Below, piece by piece: positions 7,722-13,771 of a stretch of DNA of 34,094 nucleotides; the first letter of the stretch is position 1, and each line of letters opens with the position of its first letter. The translations under genes were made by a program, and so were the position numbers. The DNA lies in IMG/VR virus record IMGVR_UViG_3300025122_000080, positions 1-34,094 of that record. One strand, 5' to 3'. The DNA is from a virus. Under the pieces are notes generated by a model that did no database searches, was not told where the DNA came from, and was given only the letters and a program-made list of their open reading frames with translations.

Positions 7722-9197
7722 CTAATAATAGTCCGCTTTACGTCCGGGCAACAACTCATCCCATGGGTCATCAGTCTCCATATTGATAAAACCACCCTGT
7801 CTAAATCTTAGCAACGCCTGGGTCGATGAGTCAACCAAGTCATCGTGGTCGCCGTGAGGAAATGCCGCGAACTCCTCAATAACCTCTTCAGCCCACCTCT
7901 TTTTGGGTGCCCAAACATGACCACTATGGAACAGATCGGATACCGCATTGACTCTGGCAATCTTGTCCTTGCCTCTGCCCGGCGTGTATTCCGAAACCGG
8001 GATACCGATCCTACGCAATTCAAAAATCAGTGGACTGCCAGCAGCCTTCGCTTCCACAATACACGCATCCGGTTCGTATTCCTTGTACATCTCGTAAGCG
8101 CGTTTCTTCAAATCAGGGAATTCCAACCGCTCCTGTAGAGCGTCCAACAAAATAATGTTCGCTTCCTTGTCTTCATTATAGAAGACACCCCATGTCGTGC
8201 AGGCACTATAATCCGCGGTTTGTTTCGCTAGAAACGCCGTGTCCCACGATTGGATCACAAACTCGCATTTCGGTGGATCTTTCTTCGTCCATTCCTTCCA
8301 CCATTCGCGCTTGATGATCGCGCCTTCCTCAGAAGTCGGGTCTTGCTGGTACTGGGCACTCCATTTACCCACCGGAAGCTCCGCTTTCAGAGCCTCTAGC
8401 TGTTCCAGCGGCCAGAACCCCGGCCACAATGGCTTGCCGCTAGGTAGAATCGCAGGTAGTTCGATGATCTCCCATTCGTCAGAACCGCCCCTCTCTATCG
8501 ACGCTTTGAGGATGCTGCCAGTCAGATCCTTCTTCGACCAACGAGTCATTACCAAACAAATAGCGCCCCCCGGCTGTAAACGCTGGCGTGGACCAGACGT
8601 ATACCACTCATAAGTCTTGTCGTAGACAGATGGATCGTTCTGTGCCGCTTCCTGCTCCGAATGGGGATCGTCAACAATAAGAATGTCCGCACCCTTACCC
8701 GTAACAGCACCACCTACTCCAATAGCAAAATAATCGCCGCCCACGTTCGTGTTCCAACGACCAGCCGCCTTGGAGTCCGCACTCAAATAAACACCGGGGA
8801 ATATCTTTGCGTAATCCTCAGAACCTACCAAGTTGCGAACCTTACGACCAAAACCCACAGCTAATTCCGCAGTATGTGCCGTCTGAATAACCTTCCGGTC
8901 AGGGAACCTGCCTAGATACCACGCAGGAAACAGATGCGATGCAAACTCAGACTTGGTATGCCTAGGCGGCATATTGATGATCAAACGCTTTAACGCGCCA
9001 CTAGCAATACGATTGAACGCGTCCGCCATCACACGATGATGGTTGCCCTCTATGAACGCAGGCCATACCTCCTTCACAAATTCTAGAAAATCCCCCTGAG
9101 AACCCTCCCGCATCCTAGCAGCATTTAATTCCTCAATAAGACCGAGAATCTCACGCTTCTCGTCAACAGGTAGAGTATCTAAAATTTTTGGGTTCAT
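7722..9197 (-). CDS. terL: Terminase large subunit (packaging ATPase and nuclease)
   Basis: This 491-aa, full-length protein is the motor that pumps DNA into proheads and cuts it at the end. The ATPase domain has a Walker A variant in INMPPRHTKSE (about 74-84), a Walker B in DILIVDDPHS (171-180), and the coupling motif LVMTRWS (215-221). The RNase H-like nuclease domain shows acidic residues in SWDTAF (Asp319), CIVEAKAAG (Glu382) and HGDHDDLVDS (Asp452-453). It is read from a good promoter at 9230-9258. The matching small subunit lies about 5.7 kb away on the same strand, which is unusual. Confidence 0.95.
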   Translation of the reverse strand: MNPKILDTLPVDEKREILGLIEELNAARMREGSQGDFLEFVKEVWPAFIEGNHHRVMADAFNRIASGALKRLIINMPPRHTKSEFASHLFPAWYLGRFPDRKVIQTAHTAELAVGFGRKVRNLVGSEDYAKIFPGVYLSADSKAAGRWNTNVGGDYFAIGVGGAVTGKGADILIVDDPHSEQEAAQNDPSVYDKTYEWYTSGPRQRLQPGGAICLVMTRWSKKDLTGSILKASIERGGSDEWEIIELPAILPSGKPLWPGFWPLEQLEALKAELPVGKWSAQYQQDPTSEEGAIIKREWWKEWTKKDPPKCEFVIQSWDTAFLAKQTADYSACTTWGVFYNEDKEANIILLDALQERLEFPDLKKRAYEMYKEYEPDACIVEAKAAGSPLIFELRRIGIPVSEYTPGRGKDKIARVNAVSDLFHSGHVWAPKKRWAEEVIEEFAAFPHGDHDDLVDSSTQALLRFRQGGFINMETDDPWDELLPGRKADYY

Positions 9198-9229
9198 TTC
9201 TATAATCCCTAGATGTCATTAATAAAATA

Positions 9230-9258
9230 GTTATGCGGGTTCTGTTCCAGTCTGTCAA
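9230..9258 (-). promoter_or_regulatory. Sigma70-type promoter for terL and the head operon
   Basis: On the minus strand TTGACA (9253-9258) is followed by 17 bases and CATAAC (9230-9235). The start of terL lies 33 bases beyond. It shares the -35 and spacing of the other minus-strand promoters in the window but lacks their GTG motif after the -35. Confidence 0.55.
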
Positions 9259-9500
9259 GTTGTTCCGTTATTGTGATGTCACGATAAGTTGAAATTTTTA
9301 TATAAAATTTTTAGGGGTAGGAGTCCCAGTGGGAAATCTGGTGATCTAACGAGCAAAATACTGTTTTGTTGTTTGGGGCGGCGGCGGGCCGAAAAAGGGG
9401 GGGTCGGGGGTACTGGGGCCTTGCGCCCCCCACCCTATTACCTTCTATTTATGTCACGGAGAGAGGGGGCCACGATGGCACTCTCAATAACTCTGTCATC

Positions 9501-9513
9501 CTCCATAAAGGAG
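9501..9513 (+). promoter_or_regulatory. Shine-Dalgarno mini-hairpin upstream of 9521
   Basis: CTCC-ATAAA-GGAG forms a 4-bp stem with a 5-base loop whose 3' arm is the ribosome-binding site, 7 bases before the ATG at 9521. The same design recurs before the plus-strand genes at 10025, 10690, 15466, 15824, 16148 and 24946. Confidence 0.5.
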
Positions 9514-9520
9514 AGACACC

Positions 9521-9967
9521 ATGCGCTACGTCACTATGGGATCGCTCGACACATTCGATAGGCTCACCCTGAGCATCGACGCGCTATGCGAGGCCAACGC
9601 GGACCATTTGGCCTACGCGGACACGGGAGAAGCTATCGACCTTCCGTTCTGCGAGTCCGACGCATGGGGCGGCGAGCAAGAAGATGTTCTCCTGCCTCTG
9701 GGATTCGTGAGCATCTATTACCAGAAGGTCCACAACCCCAACGCGGACGATTACAGGCCTCGCCAGTTAATGCCTATTGAGGTCTACGAATCGAAAGCGG
9801 GTGCGCTACTCATGAGGGCCTACGATCTCAACGCGGGATTCGTGAAGTCCTTCAGGCTCGACGCGGTACAGCGGGTCCTAATCCGCAATCAGAACCTGCC
9901 GGATGACGGATGGGGGTTGCAAGACATCACGTTTCATGGTCGGTCAGCCCTGAGCGAATCACTCTAA
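9521..9967 (+). CDS. Small protein with a WYL-like segment
   Basis: This 148-aa protein starts at the ATG after AAGGAGAGACACC. Residues about 85-127 read RPRQLMPIEVYESKAGALLM and then RAYDLNAGFVKSFRLDAVQR. This resembles the core of WYL domains (R..P..l...g.yl.AYd...g..R.FRLDri), which sense ligands in regulators and in some CRISPR-associated and phage proteins. No DNA-binding domain is present. The likeness is short and by eye, so the family is tentative. It is first in a series of plus-strand small genes and is followed by a perfect GC hairpin. Confidence 0.7.
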   Translation: MRYVTMGSLDTFDRLTLSIDALCEANADHLAYADTGEAIDLPFCESDAWGGEQEDVLLPLGFVSIYYQKVHNPNADDYRPRQLMPIEVYESKAGALLMRAYDLNAGFVKSFRLDAVQRVLIRNQNLPDDGWGLQDITFHGRSALSESL

Positions 9968-9975
9968 CCGAGCAA

Positions 9976-9998
9976 GGGGGGGGCATTCAGCCCCCCCC
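9976..9998 (+). promoter_or_regulatory. Intercistronic GC hairpin, loop ATTCA
   Basis: Eight G plus C pair perfectly with G plus eight C (9-bp stem, 5-base loop ATTCA), starting 9 bases after the stop at 9967. No T-run follows, so it is not a standard terminator. It may protect the 3' end of the message or attenuate transcription. Confidence 0.65.
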
Positions 9999-10002
9999 AT
10001 CA

Positions 10003-10015
10003 CTCCTAAACGGAG
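10003..10015 (+). promoter_or_regulatory. Shine-Dalgarno mini-hairpin upstream of 10025
   Basis: CTCC-TAAAC-GGAG pairs the ribosome-binding site of the gene at 10025 into a 4-bp stem with a 5-base loop, immediately after the strong GC hairpin. Confidence 0.5.
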
Positions 10016-10024
10016 ATAAGAACA

Positions 10025-10393
10025 ATGGAACATATCAGCACCATAATCAGCAGAATCTTAGGCGTCACGAATTGCCCAAGCTGCGACGGTAACGACAAGG
10101 AAGACGGCCCCGTGCCTAACGAGAAAGATCGAGAGATGTGGATCGATCTCGCGGGGTACTATGTCGAGTGTCCCATGTGTGAAGATGGCCGAGTCTACTG
10201 GGAGGATAATTGGCTCGCGGGTGGGGAGAACCATTGGAGGGCTCGCACTCAGGAATGCGAACATTGCAACGGCTCTGGCGAATTGAAGATCCATGACCGT
10301 TGCGGGACTTGCGGAAGGTTAGAGCAAGCCTATGGCACGGGACCGGAGAGGGTGGACGATGACGATAGGATTCGCAACCACCTAGAATATTAG
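10025..10393 (+). CDS. Four-CxxC zinc protein, copy 1 (DnaJ-like zinc centre)
   Basis: This 122-aa protein has four Cys pairs: CPSC (about 17), CPMC (about 49), CEHC (about 78, continuing as CEHCNGSGEL) and CGTC (about 93). The CxxCxGxG spacing resembles the DnaJ cysteine-rich domain, which uses two zinc ions. Acidic and aromatic residues dominate, and it ends DDDDRIRNHLEY. A second copy at 16148-16519 differs at about 15 of 122 residues. Many of the DNA differences are synonymous, so both copies appear to be under selection. Function unknown; protein or nucleic acid binding through zinc is plausible. Confidence 0.8.
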   Translation: MEHISTIISRILGVTNCPSCDGNDKEDGPVPNEKDREMWIDLAGYYVECPMCEDGRVYWEDNWLAGGENHWRARTQECEHCNGSGELKIHDRCGTCGRLEQAYGTGPERVDDDDRIRNHLEY

Positions 10394-10401
10394 GAAAGAC
10401 A

Positions 10402-10426
10402 GGGGCGGGGGATCTACCCCCGCCCC
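10402..10426 (+). promoter_or_regulatory. Intercistronic GC hairpin, loop ATCTA
   Basis: GGGGCGGGGG pairs perfectly with CCCCCGCCCC (10 bp) around the 5-base loop ATCTA, starting 9 bases after the stop at 10393. No T-run follows. The lead-in AAAGACAGGGG also precedes the hairpin at 16096. Confidence 0.65.
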
Positions 10427-10454
10427 ACCATGTAGGACAAAGGGGAGTAGTAAA

Positions 10455-10631
10455 ATGGAACGCAAAGACGTACCCATGGCGAGCCTTCACCATGCACAGG
10501 CGAGTCTAGAAACTTTAGACCGTCTTTTGCAAGACGGCCCTTCGCAGCGCGATATCCAGTTTATCCGCACTTGTCTTCTGGGCATCATGGCTAGGCTCGA
10601 CGCTGCCATCGTTGAGATTAACGAATCTTAA
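10455..10631 (+). CDS. Small helical protein, unknown function
   Basis: This 58-aa frame starts at ATG 10455 after AAGGGGAG. It begins MERKDVPMASLHHAQASLET and has a second amphipathic helix, RTCLLGIMARLDAAIVEINE. It is placed between two GC hairpins with conserved spacing, and its stop is followed 11 bases later by the next hairpin, which supports it as a real gene. No known family is recognised. Confidence 0.6.
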   Translation: MERKDVPMASLHHAQASLETLDRLLQDGPSQRDIQFIRTCLLGIMARLDAAIVEINES

Positions 10632-10642
10632 CCACACTAATC

Positions 10643-10665
10643 GGGGGAGGCACTCCGCCTCCCCC
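10643..10665 (+). promoter_or_regulatory. Intercistronic GC hairpin, loop ACTCC
   Basis: GGGGGAGGC pairs perfectly with GCCTCCCCC (9 bp) around ACTCC, 11 bases after the stop at 10631. No T-run follows. Confidence 0.65.
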
Positions 10666-10670
10666 ATTAC

Positions 10671-10683
10671 CCCCGGATAGGGG
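10671..10683 (+). promoter_or_regulatory. Shine-Dalgarno mini-hairpin upstream of 10690
   Basis: CCCC-GGATA-GGGG places the GGGGAG ribosome-binding site of the tiny membrane protein at 10690 in a 4-bp stem with a 5-base loop. It is the same layout as at 16126-16138. Confidence 0.5.
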
Positions 10684-10689
10684 AGCATC

Positions 10690-10794
10690 ATGTACGGACA
10701 AGACGAAGCTTTCGTGGCTGTGATCTTAGTAGTCGGGTTCACGATCCTGCTCGTGTGCTGGATCGCTGAGTACTTCCACAGAGAGGATAGATAG
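10690..10794 (+). CDS. Tiny single-span membrane protein
   Basis: This 34-aa frame starts MYGQDEAFVAVILVVGFTIL and ends FHREDR. Residues 8-25 form one hydrophobic segment, with an acidic N terminus and a charged C terminus. GGGGAG precedes the ATG by 6 bases. Its stop abuts the ATG of the next tiny membrane gene. Phages use such peptides as holin-like, superinfection-exclusion or antiholin factors; nothing selects among these. Confidence 0.6.
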   Translation: MYGQDEAFVAVILVVGFTILLVCWIAEYFHREDR

Positions 10795-10881
10795 ATGATA
10801 AACAACAACAATCCCATGCCTCTTATAGGCCTCACCATCTTTGCCATGTTCCTGTGGGTAATGATCACCTTCAACATCTAG
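10795..10881 (+). CDS. Tiny hydrophobic peptide, likely membrane
   Basis: This 28-aa frame (MINNNNPMPLIGLTIFAMFL...) starts on the base after the previous stop, so translation is probably coupled. Residues 9-27 are hydrophobic and could form one membrane span. It has no strong ribosome-binding site of its own beyond GAGAGGATAG in the previous gene. The tandem arrangement suggests the two membrane peptides work together, which is inference. Confidence 0.5.
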   Translation: MINNNNPMPLIGLTIFAMFLWVMITFNI

Positions 10882-10889
10882 GAGAGAGA

Positions 10890-11150
10890 ATGATGAAAGA
10901 CGGCGTAACGATAAGGGAGATCGCGATCTGGACCTTGACCAAACACCGGGATGCAGTCGGTGAATACTTGGACCTATCTGATGAAGAACTCCAGAACCTT
11001 TTTCGACGGCTATGTGCAGACGATCCTGTGCGATTTGAGGGGGTTCTAAAAGAGGAGGAGAGATACGGACACGCTCAGTTAACTGGACAAGAACTCTATG
11101 ACCATGAAAACCCTGCACCCTTAGAAAATCCAATGGACTGGGAGAAGTAA
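10890..11150 (+). CDS. Small acidic helical protein
   Basis: This 86-aa protein starts at ATG 10890 after GGAGAGAG; an in-frame upstream start at 10854 lies inside the previous gene and is less likely. It begins MMKDGVTIREIAIWTLTKHR and contains LSDEELQNLFRRLCADDP, a helix pair. The sequence is acidic throughout and ends NPMDWEK. Not recognised. It is the last gene before the strong terminator at 11167. Confidence 0.7.
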   Translation: MMKDGVTIREIAIWTLTKHRDAVGEYLDLSDEELQNLFRRLCADDPVRFEGVLKEEERYGHAQLTGQELYDHENPAPLENPMDWEK

Positions 11151-11166
11151 GTAGAGCAAGCAACAT

Positions 11167-11198
11167 GGGGGGGGCCGAAAGGCTCCCCCCTTTTTTTT
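11167..11198 (+). terminator. Rho-independent terminator
   Basis: A G-rich arm ending GGCC pairs with GGCTCCCCCC around a GAAA tetraloop (10 bp including one G-T pair) and is followed directly by eight T. This is the only hairpin of the plus-strand small-gene series with a T-run. Confidence 0.85.
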
Positions 11199-11256
11199 GT
11201 GCCTACTGTTCACCTAACTTGAGGCCACGATCCCATCCACCTAGTGAGGGTATGCG

Positions 11257-11424
11257 ATGAAGAACAAGAGACGAGACAGCAGCCACAGCAGGAAACACCG
11301 CCGTGATCGGAAGGCTAGTAACCTGAGACGAGGCAGACCCAAGCCGAACCAGACACCCAAGCACATAAGAGAACTCAACAAGATACTAAGGCGCACGGGT
11401 CAACCAATCTTCGACAAAGAGTAG
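11257..11424 (+). CDS. Small, very basic protein
   Basis: This 55-aa frame begins MKNKRRDSSHSRKHRRDRKA, preceded by GTGAGGG. About 40 percent of residues are Lys, Arg or His, with a C-terminal helix IRELNKILRRTG. It lies after the terminator, so it needs its own promoter, which is not evident. Nucleic-acid binding is plausible from charge alone. Confidence 0.5.
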   Translation: MKNKRRDSSHSRKHRRDRKASNLRRGRPKPNQTPKHIRELNKILRRTGQPIFDKE

Positions 11425-11460
11425 AGCAGCAAGGGGGGGGGAAGAAAAAAAATTAGAGAC

Positions 11461-11486
11461 AGGTACGGGCGTCGGGTACGGGCGCG
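11461..11486 (+). repeat. 13-bp repeat, tandem pair 1
   Basis: AGGTACGGGCGTC is followed directly by GGGTACGGGCGCG. A run of eight A lies a few bases upstream on the plus strand. Confidence 0.85.
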
Positions 11487-11515
11487 AGGCGCGGAAAATT
11501 TTTTAAATAAAAATT

Positions 11516-11541
11516 AGGTACGGGCGTCGGGTACGGGCGCG
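11516..11541 (+). repeat. 13-bp repeat, tandem pair 2
   Basis: The same two units as pair 1, 55 bp further on. The pair is preceded by an AT-only tract of about 20 bases (AATTTTTTAAATAAAAATT). Confidence 0.85.
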
Positions 11542-11553
11542 AAGGGTAGGCAC

Positions 11554-11587
11554 AAAAAAAAGAGGGCCACCCTTTCGGGTGACCCTC
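11554..11587 (-). terminator. Rho-independent terminator of the DUF932 gene
   Basis: On the minus strand GAGGGTCACCC pairs with GGGTGGCCCTC (11 bp with one T-G pair) around a GAAA tetraloop and is followed by eight T. It sits 21 bases after the stop at 11608. Confidence 0.85.
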
Positions 11588-11607
11588 TCCTCTATCCCCC
11601 CCTCCCC

Positions 11608-12423
11608 TTAGTTGAGTGACAGTGTTTCCTGATTCCGATCTACCCACGTTCCCTCTTGGGTGACTAGTTCCTTTCCTAGTCTGTGGAATCTGGACATCGA
11701 TGTCGGAAGCTCCACGATGTTGCGATCCTTGAGAACCTCAGTGGTGGCGTTATTGAATCCCCACATGGTCGGCTGCTCAAATTCCTCGTGGCTAGGATTC
11801 CGATACTCTTTCAGAATCTTAGGAGCGTATGCCCACGGGAATGCGCGAGCATCGCACAGCCTAACGAGTAGATCGTGGGCCACGTTATCCTCTAGGCTAG
11901 TCTTCTTATAAGACTCGACCAGTTGAGTGTGATCCGTATGTGCTTCGTCAATCTCTCCCGCCAATTGGTTAAGCCGTGACGGTAGAACCTGCCGCACGTT
12001 TACGCTGTGCTTGTGGCTCGCCTTGAATTCTCCCATGAAATCAAGGTTACTGCAAACCATGACAACGAGTCCCGCCACCATGCCCGCCGACATCGTTTTG
12101 TCGTGGCTGTTGCGGATGCCGATAGCTAACTCGTAATCCTGCCCGATGGCTACATCTTCTCTCTGGATTTTCAAGACACCGAATAGCCTTGTGCTATCGT
12201 ATCGGATGTCTTCCCCGCCAACCTCAACCTTCCCGCTTTCCAAAGCGTAACGCTGTTCGGTAATGTCCCAACCGAATCCACCAAGCGTTCGGTTGACCAT
12301 GTCGAGAAACTCACCATGTGGAAGCGGTATGTGGCTCCGCGTTTCCGGCGGTGTCTCTGTCGCTCGCACCTGCTCCTCTGTTACCGTCGTCCCGCCGATG
12401 AGTGTCGTTCTCACGTTCGCCAT
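11608..12423 (-). CDS. DUF932 family protein
   Basis: This 271-aa protein fits the DUF932 family, known from many phages and plasmids and of uncertain function. The central AIGIRNSHDKTMSAGMVAGL followed by VVMVCSNLDF is the recognisable core, and the C-terminal EEFEQPTMWGFNNATTEVLK matches the usual W..YNA.T ending. It has its own promoter (12470-12498), an AGGAGG site before ATG 12423, and a terminator right after it, so it is a single-gene unit. The ending resembles a segment of the protein at 17438-18175. Confidence 0.7.
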   Translation of the reverse strand: MANVRTTLIGGTTVTEEQVRATETPPETRSHIPLPHGEFLDMVNRTLGGFGWDITEQRYALESGKVEVGGEDIRYDSTRLFGVLKIQREDVAIGQDYELAIGIRNSHDKTMSAGMVAGLVVMVCSNLDFMGEFKASHKHSVNVRQVLPSRLNQLAGEIDEAHTDHTQLVESYKKTSLEDNVAHDLLVRLCDARAFPWAYAPKILKEYRNPSHEEFEQPTMWGFNNATTEVLKDRNIVELPTSMSRFHRLGKELVTQEGTWVDRNQETLSLN

Positions 12424-12469
12424 TTTGTTTTCCTCCTGTAGGTGAATGGCCGTTCAATTAACGTATACC

Positions 12470-12498
12470 AATCTACAGTGATCGAGTCACATTGTCAA
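12470..12498 (-). promoter_or_regulatory. Promoter for the DUF932 gene
   Basis: On the minus strand TTGACA (12493-12498), 17 bases, TAGATT (12470-12475). The spacer begins ATGTGAC, matching the NNGTGA motif seen after the -35 at other sites. The ATG lies 46 bases beyond. Confidence 0.7.
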
Positions 12499-12553
12499 CC
12501 ACCATCACCACATTATTTTACCACCATGACCCACACCTATGTTATATTTTTTT

Positions 12554-12579
12554 AGGTACGGGCGTCAGGTACGGGCGCG
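12554..12579 (+). repeat. 13-bp repeat, tandem pair 3, with hairpin
   Basis: AGGTACGGGCGTC is followed directly by AGGTACGGGCGCG, after a run of seven T. The second unit forms one arm of a perfect 9-bp hairpin (GGGCGCGGG at 12573-12581 with CCCGCGCCC at 12590-12598) just beyond the stop of the gene at 12606. Confidence 0.85.
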
Positions 12580-12605
12580 GGACATAAGCCCCGCGCCCTA
12601 TCCCC

Positions 12606-12815
12606 TCAAGTATGTGTGTGTCCATCTGGTTCGACCCCGATGAACATCCTCCCAGACATGACACCGACGTATCCGAACCCCGGTAGCACTTCCACCGGAT
12701 CGGGCAGGTTATGTCTCTGTTGTAATAGCTCCAAGCTATTCCACTGTTCGACCGTTACCTCGTTATCCTTTTCACCTATAAAGATAGGTTGTTTGTTCGG
12801 CCACCGAGCTTTCAT
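12606..12815 (-). CDS. Small unknown phage protein
   Basis: This 69-aa protein begins MKARWPNKQPIFIGEKDNEV and contains QWNSLELLQQRHNLPDPVEV and GFGYVGVMSGRMFIGVEPDG. Its ATG overlaps the stop of the upstream gene (ATGA), and GGGGGACAGC precedes it. It is the third gene of a coupled three-gene set. No family is recognised. Confidence 0.65.
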   Translation of the reverse strand: MKARWPNKQPIFIGEKDNEVTVEQWNSLELLQQRHNLPDPVEVLPGFGYVGVMSGRMFIGVEPDGHTHT

Positions 12816-13051
12816 GCTGTCCCCCTTTCGCTAGGGCGAATCTGATTCCCCCAAGCCCAATGCTCATTGTCTAGATCCACTAACACCTTCCGCTCTACAA
12901 CAGTGTCCCATCCCACAAGCTGTACATCTTCACCATACTTTGAACCATTGGACTCGTTAATCTGAATCCCCCTTACCTTGACTAGTTTCTCAGGATCACT
13001 GCCCCAACCACCACGCCACAAGACCGAGTCTCCTACTTTCAGGTTAGCCAT
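12812..13051 (-). CDS. Small beta-rich unknown protein
   Basis: This 79-aa protein begins MANLKVGDSVLWRGGWGSDP. KVGDSVLWRG...VKVRGIQ looks like an SH3-like or KOW-like beta barrel start. AAGGAGGTGACAGGTTA gives a strong ribosome-binding site, and the ATG shares one base with the upstream stop (TAATG). It is coupled to both neighbours. The function is unknown. Confidence 0.65.
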   Translation of the reverse strand: MANLKVGDSVLWRGGWGSDPEKLVKVRGIQINESNGSKYGEDVQLVGWDTVVERKVLVDLDNEHWAWGNQIRPSERGTA

Positions 13052-13230
13052 TAACCTGTCACCTCCTTGTGGCGATCTTCAAACGTGGTCATCCACTCCA
13101 CCAACAGATCACCCGCCTCTCTACGATCCAACCCAAACGTAGCCTCCACATACTGCCCCGCCCCAAACATATTCGTGACACCCGATTCGCGCAGGTTGTC
13201 CAGATACTCAAAGATCTTTTCCTTGTTCAT
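13051..13230 (-). CDS. Small conserved phage protein
   Basis: This 59-aa frame begins MNKEKIFEYLDNLRESGVTN. It has the pattern of a short phage protein family (EYLDxLRESGxxNMFGAxxY...FGLxRxEAxxLLxEWM) that I recall from many phage genomes without a known role. The ATG at 13230 lies 41 bases past the promoter at 13271-13299 and starts a three-gene coupled operon. Confidence 0.65.
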   Translation of the reverse strand: MNKEKIFEYLDNLRESGVTNMFGAGQYVEATFGLDRREAGDLLVEWMTTFEDRHKEVTG

Positions 13231-13270
13231 CTGACTAGCTCCTTATTGAAAGGGTTGTCTGTCGTACACC

Positions 13271-13299
13271 AATCTATAACAACACTATCACCGTGTCAA
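13271..13299 (-). promoter_or_regulatory. Promoter for the 13230-12606 operon
   Basis: On the minus strand TTGACA (13294-13299), 17 bases beginning CGGTGAT, then TAGATT (13271-13276). The -35 box overlaps the stop of the upstream gene at 13296. Confidence 0.7.
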
Positions 13300-13508
13300 G
13301 ACACTGGGCCTTTAAGACACTGCTGTTCTGGGTATCGGGAGCGAAGACCCTCATCGAATCGTCTAGGCATGACCACCTTCCAATTGCAATCGTCGCAACA
13401 CCGACCTTCTTTTATCGGTTCAGCGTTGTTGCCATGCTCCCACGCCACTTCTCCTGTTGTCGGATGAAGCAGGGGCTTGATCGGTTTCTCGCAGATGACA
13501 CAGTCCAT
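13296..13508 (-). CDS. Small zinc-binding phage protein
   Basis: This 70-aa protein begins MDCVICEKPIKPLLHPTTGE. CVIC near the N terminus and RCCDDC in the middle are probable zinc ligands. The layout CxxC...HP.TGE..W.HGNNA.P...GRCCD.CN...V.PRR is common in short phage proteins of unknown role. GAGAGGATTAAC precedes the ATG, and a near-consensus promoter lies 43 bases upstream. Confidence 0.75.
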   Translation of the reverse strand: MDCVICEKPIKPLLHPTTGEVAWEHGNNAEPIKEGRCCDDCNWKVVMPRRFDEGLRSRYPEQQCLKGPVS

Positions 13509-13550
13509 GTTAATCCTCTCTTGTGGTGGGCCAGTGAACTATCGAGCATT

Positions 13551-13579
13551 AATATAACATGATGATGTCACCATGTCAA
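13551..13579 (-). promoter_or_regulatory. Promoter for the 13508 gene (best match in the window)
   Basis: On the minus strand TTGACA (13574-13579), 17 bases beginning TGGTGAC, then TATATT (13551-13556). Confidence 0.75.
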
Positions 13580-13629
13580 GATGTGACTATGACTATGGCC
13601 ATGGCCTCACATTTTTTTTTAAAAAAATT

Positions 13630-13655
13630 AGGTACGGGCGTTAGGTACGGGCGTC
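13630..13655 (+). repeat. 13-bp repeat, tandem pair 4
   Basis: AGGTACGGGCGTT is followed directly by AGGTACGGGCGTC, after about 20 bases of T then A only. It lies just beyond the stop of the small membrane gene at 13660. Confidence 0.85.
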
Positions 13656-13659
13656 CACC

Positions 13660-13761
13660 CTATATGATATTTAATCCGAAGAGTAACAGCAGGGTTAGGA
13701 CGATCACATACACAACCTCCGAGATAACCTCACCTATTGTCTGTTTCTTTTTGTACGTCAC
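13660..13761 (-). CDS. Small membrane peptide, GTG start
   Basis: This 33-aa peptide has a basic N terminus (KKKQ) and one hydrophobic span near residues 12-31 (VISEVVYVIVLTLLLLFGLN). The GTG at 13761 is chosen because AAAGGAG lies 5 bases upstream and it follows the GP88-family stop by 10 bases. In-frame ATGs at 13794 or 13848 lie inside the upstream gene. Function unknown. Confidence 0.5.
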   Translation of the reverse strand: MTYKKKQTIGEVISEVVYVIVLTLLLLFGLNII

Positions 13762-13771
13762 ACCTTCTCCT

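Larger units (their letters stand above)
9198..9520. other. Divergent intergenic region between terL and the plus-strand small genes
   Basis: This 323-bp gap holds the terL promoter (minus strand) and an imperfect palindrome GTGATGTCAC at 9274-9283. An AT-rich tract with TATATAAAAT (about 9299-9308) follows, then a strongly G-rich stretch (9375-9420). A small hairpin GGGGC-CTTGC-GCCCC lies at 9415-9429. The plus-strand promoter for the gene at 9521 is probably in the AT-rich tract, but no good -35 box is visible. A 28-codon frame (9475-9561) with a purine-rich ribosome-binding site overlaps the next gene's start and could be a leader peptide. Confidence 0.5.

Noticed and set aside
9475-9561. 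28-codon frame MALSITLSSSIKERHHALRH... before the gene at 9521
   Set aside because: It has a fair ribosome-binding site but overlaps the next start in another frame and has no family or structure support; noted only as a possible leader peptide.
13590-13615. Palindrome GGCCATGGCC
   Set aside because: Short, GC-rich and isolated; could be chance or a restriction-type site, with no link to a gene start.
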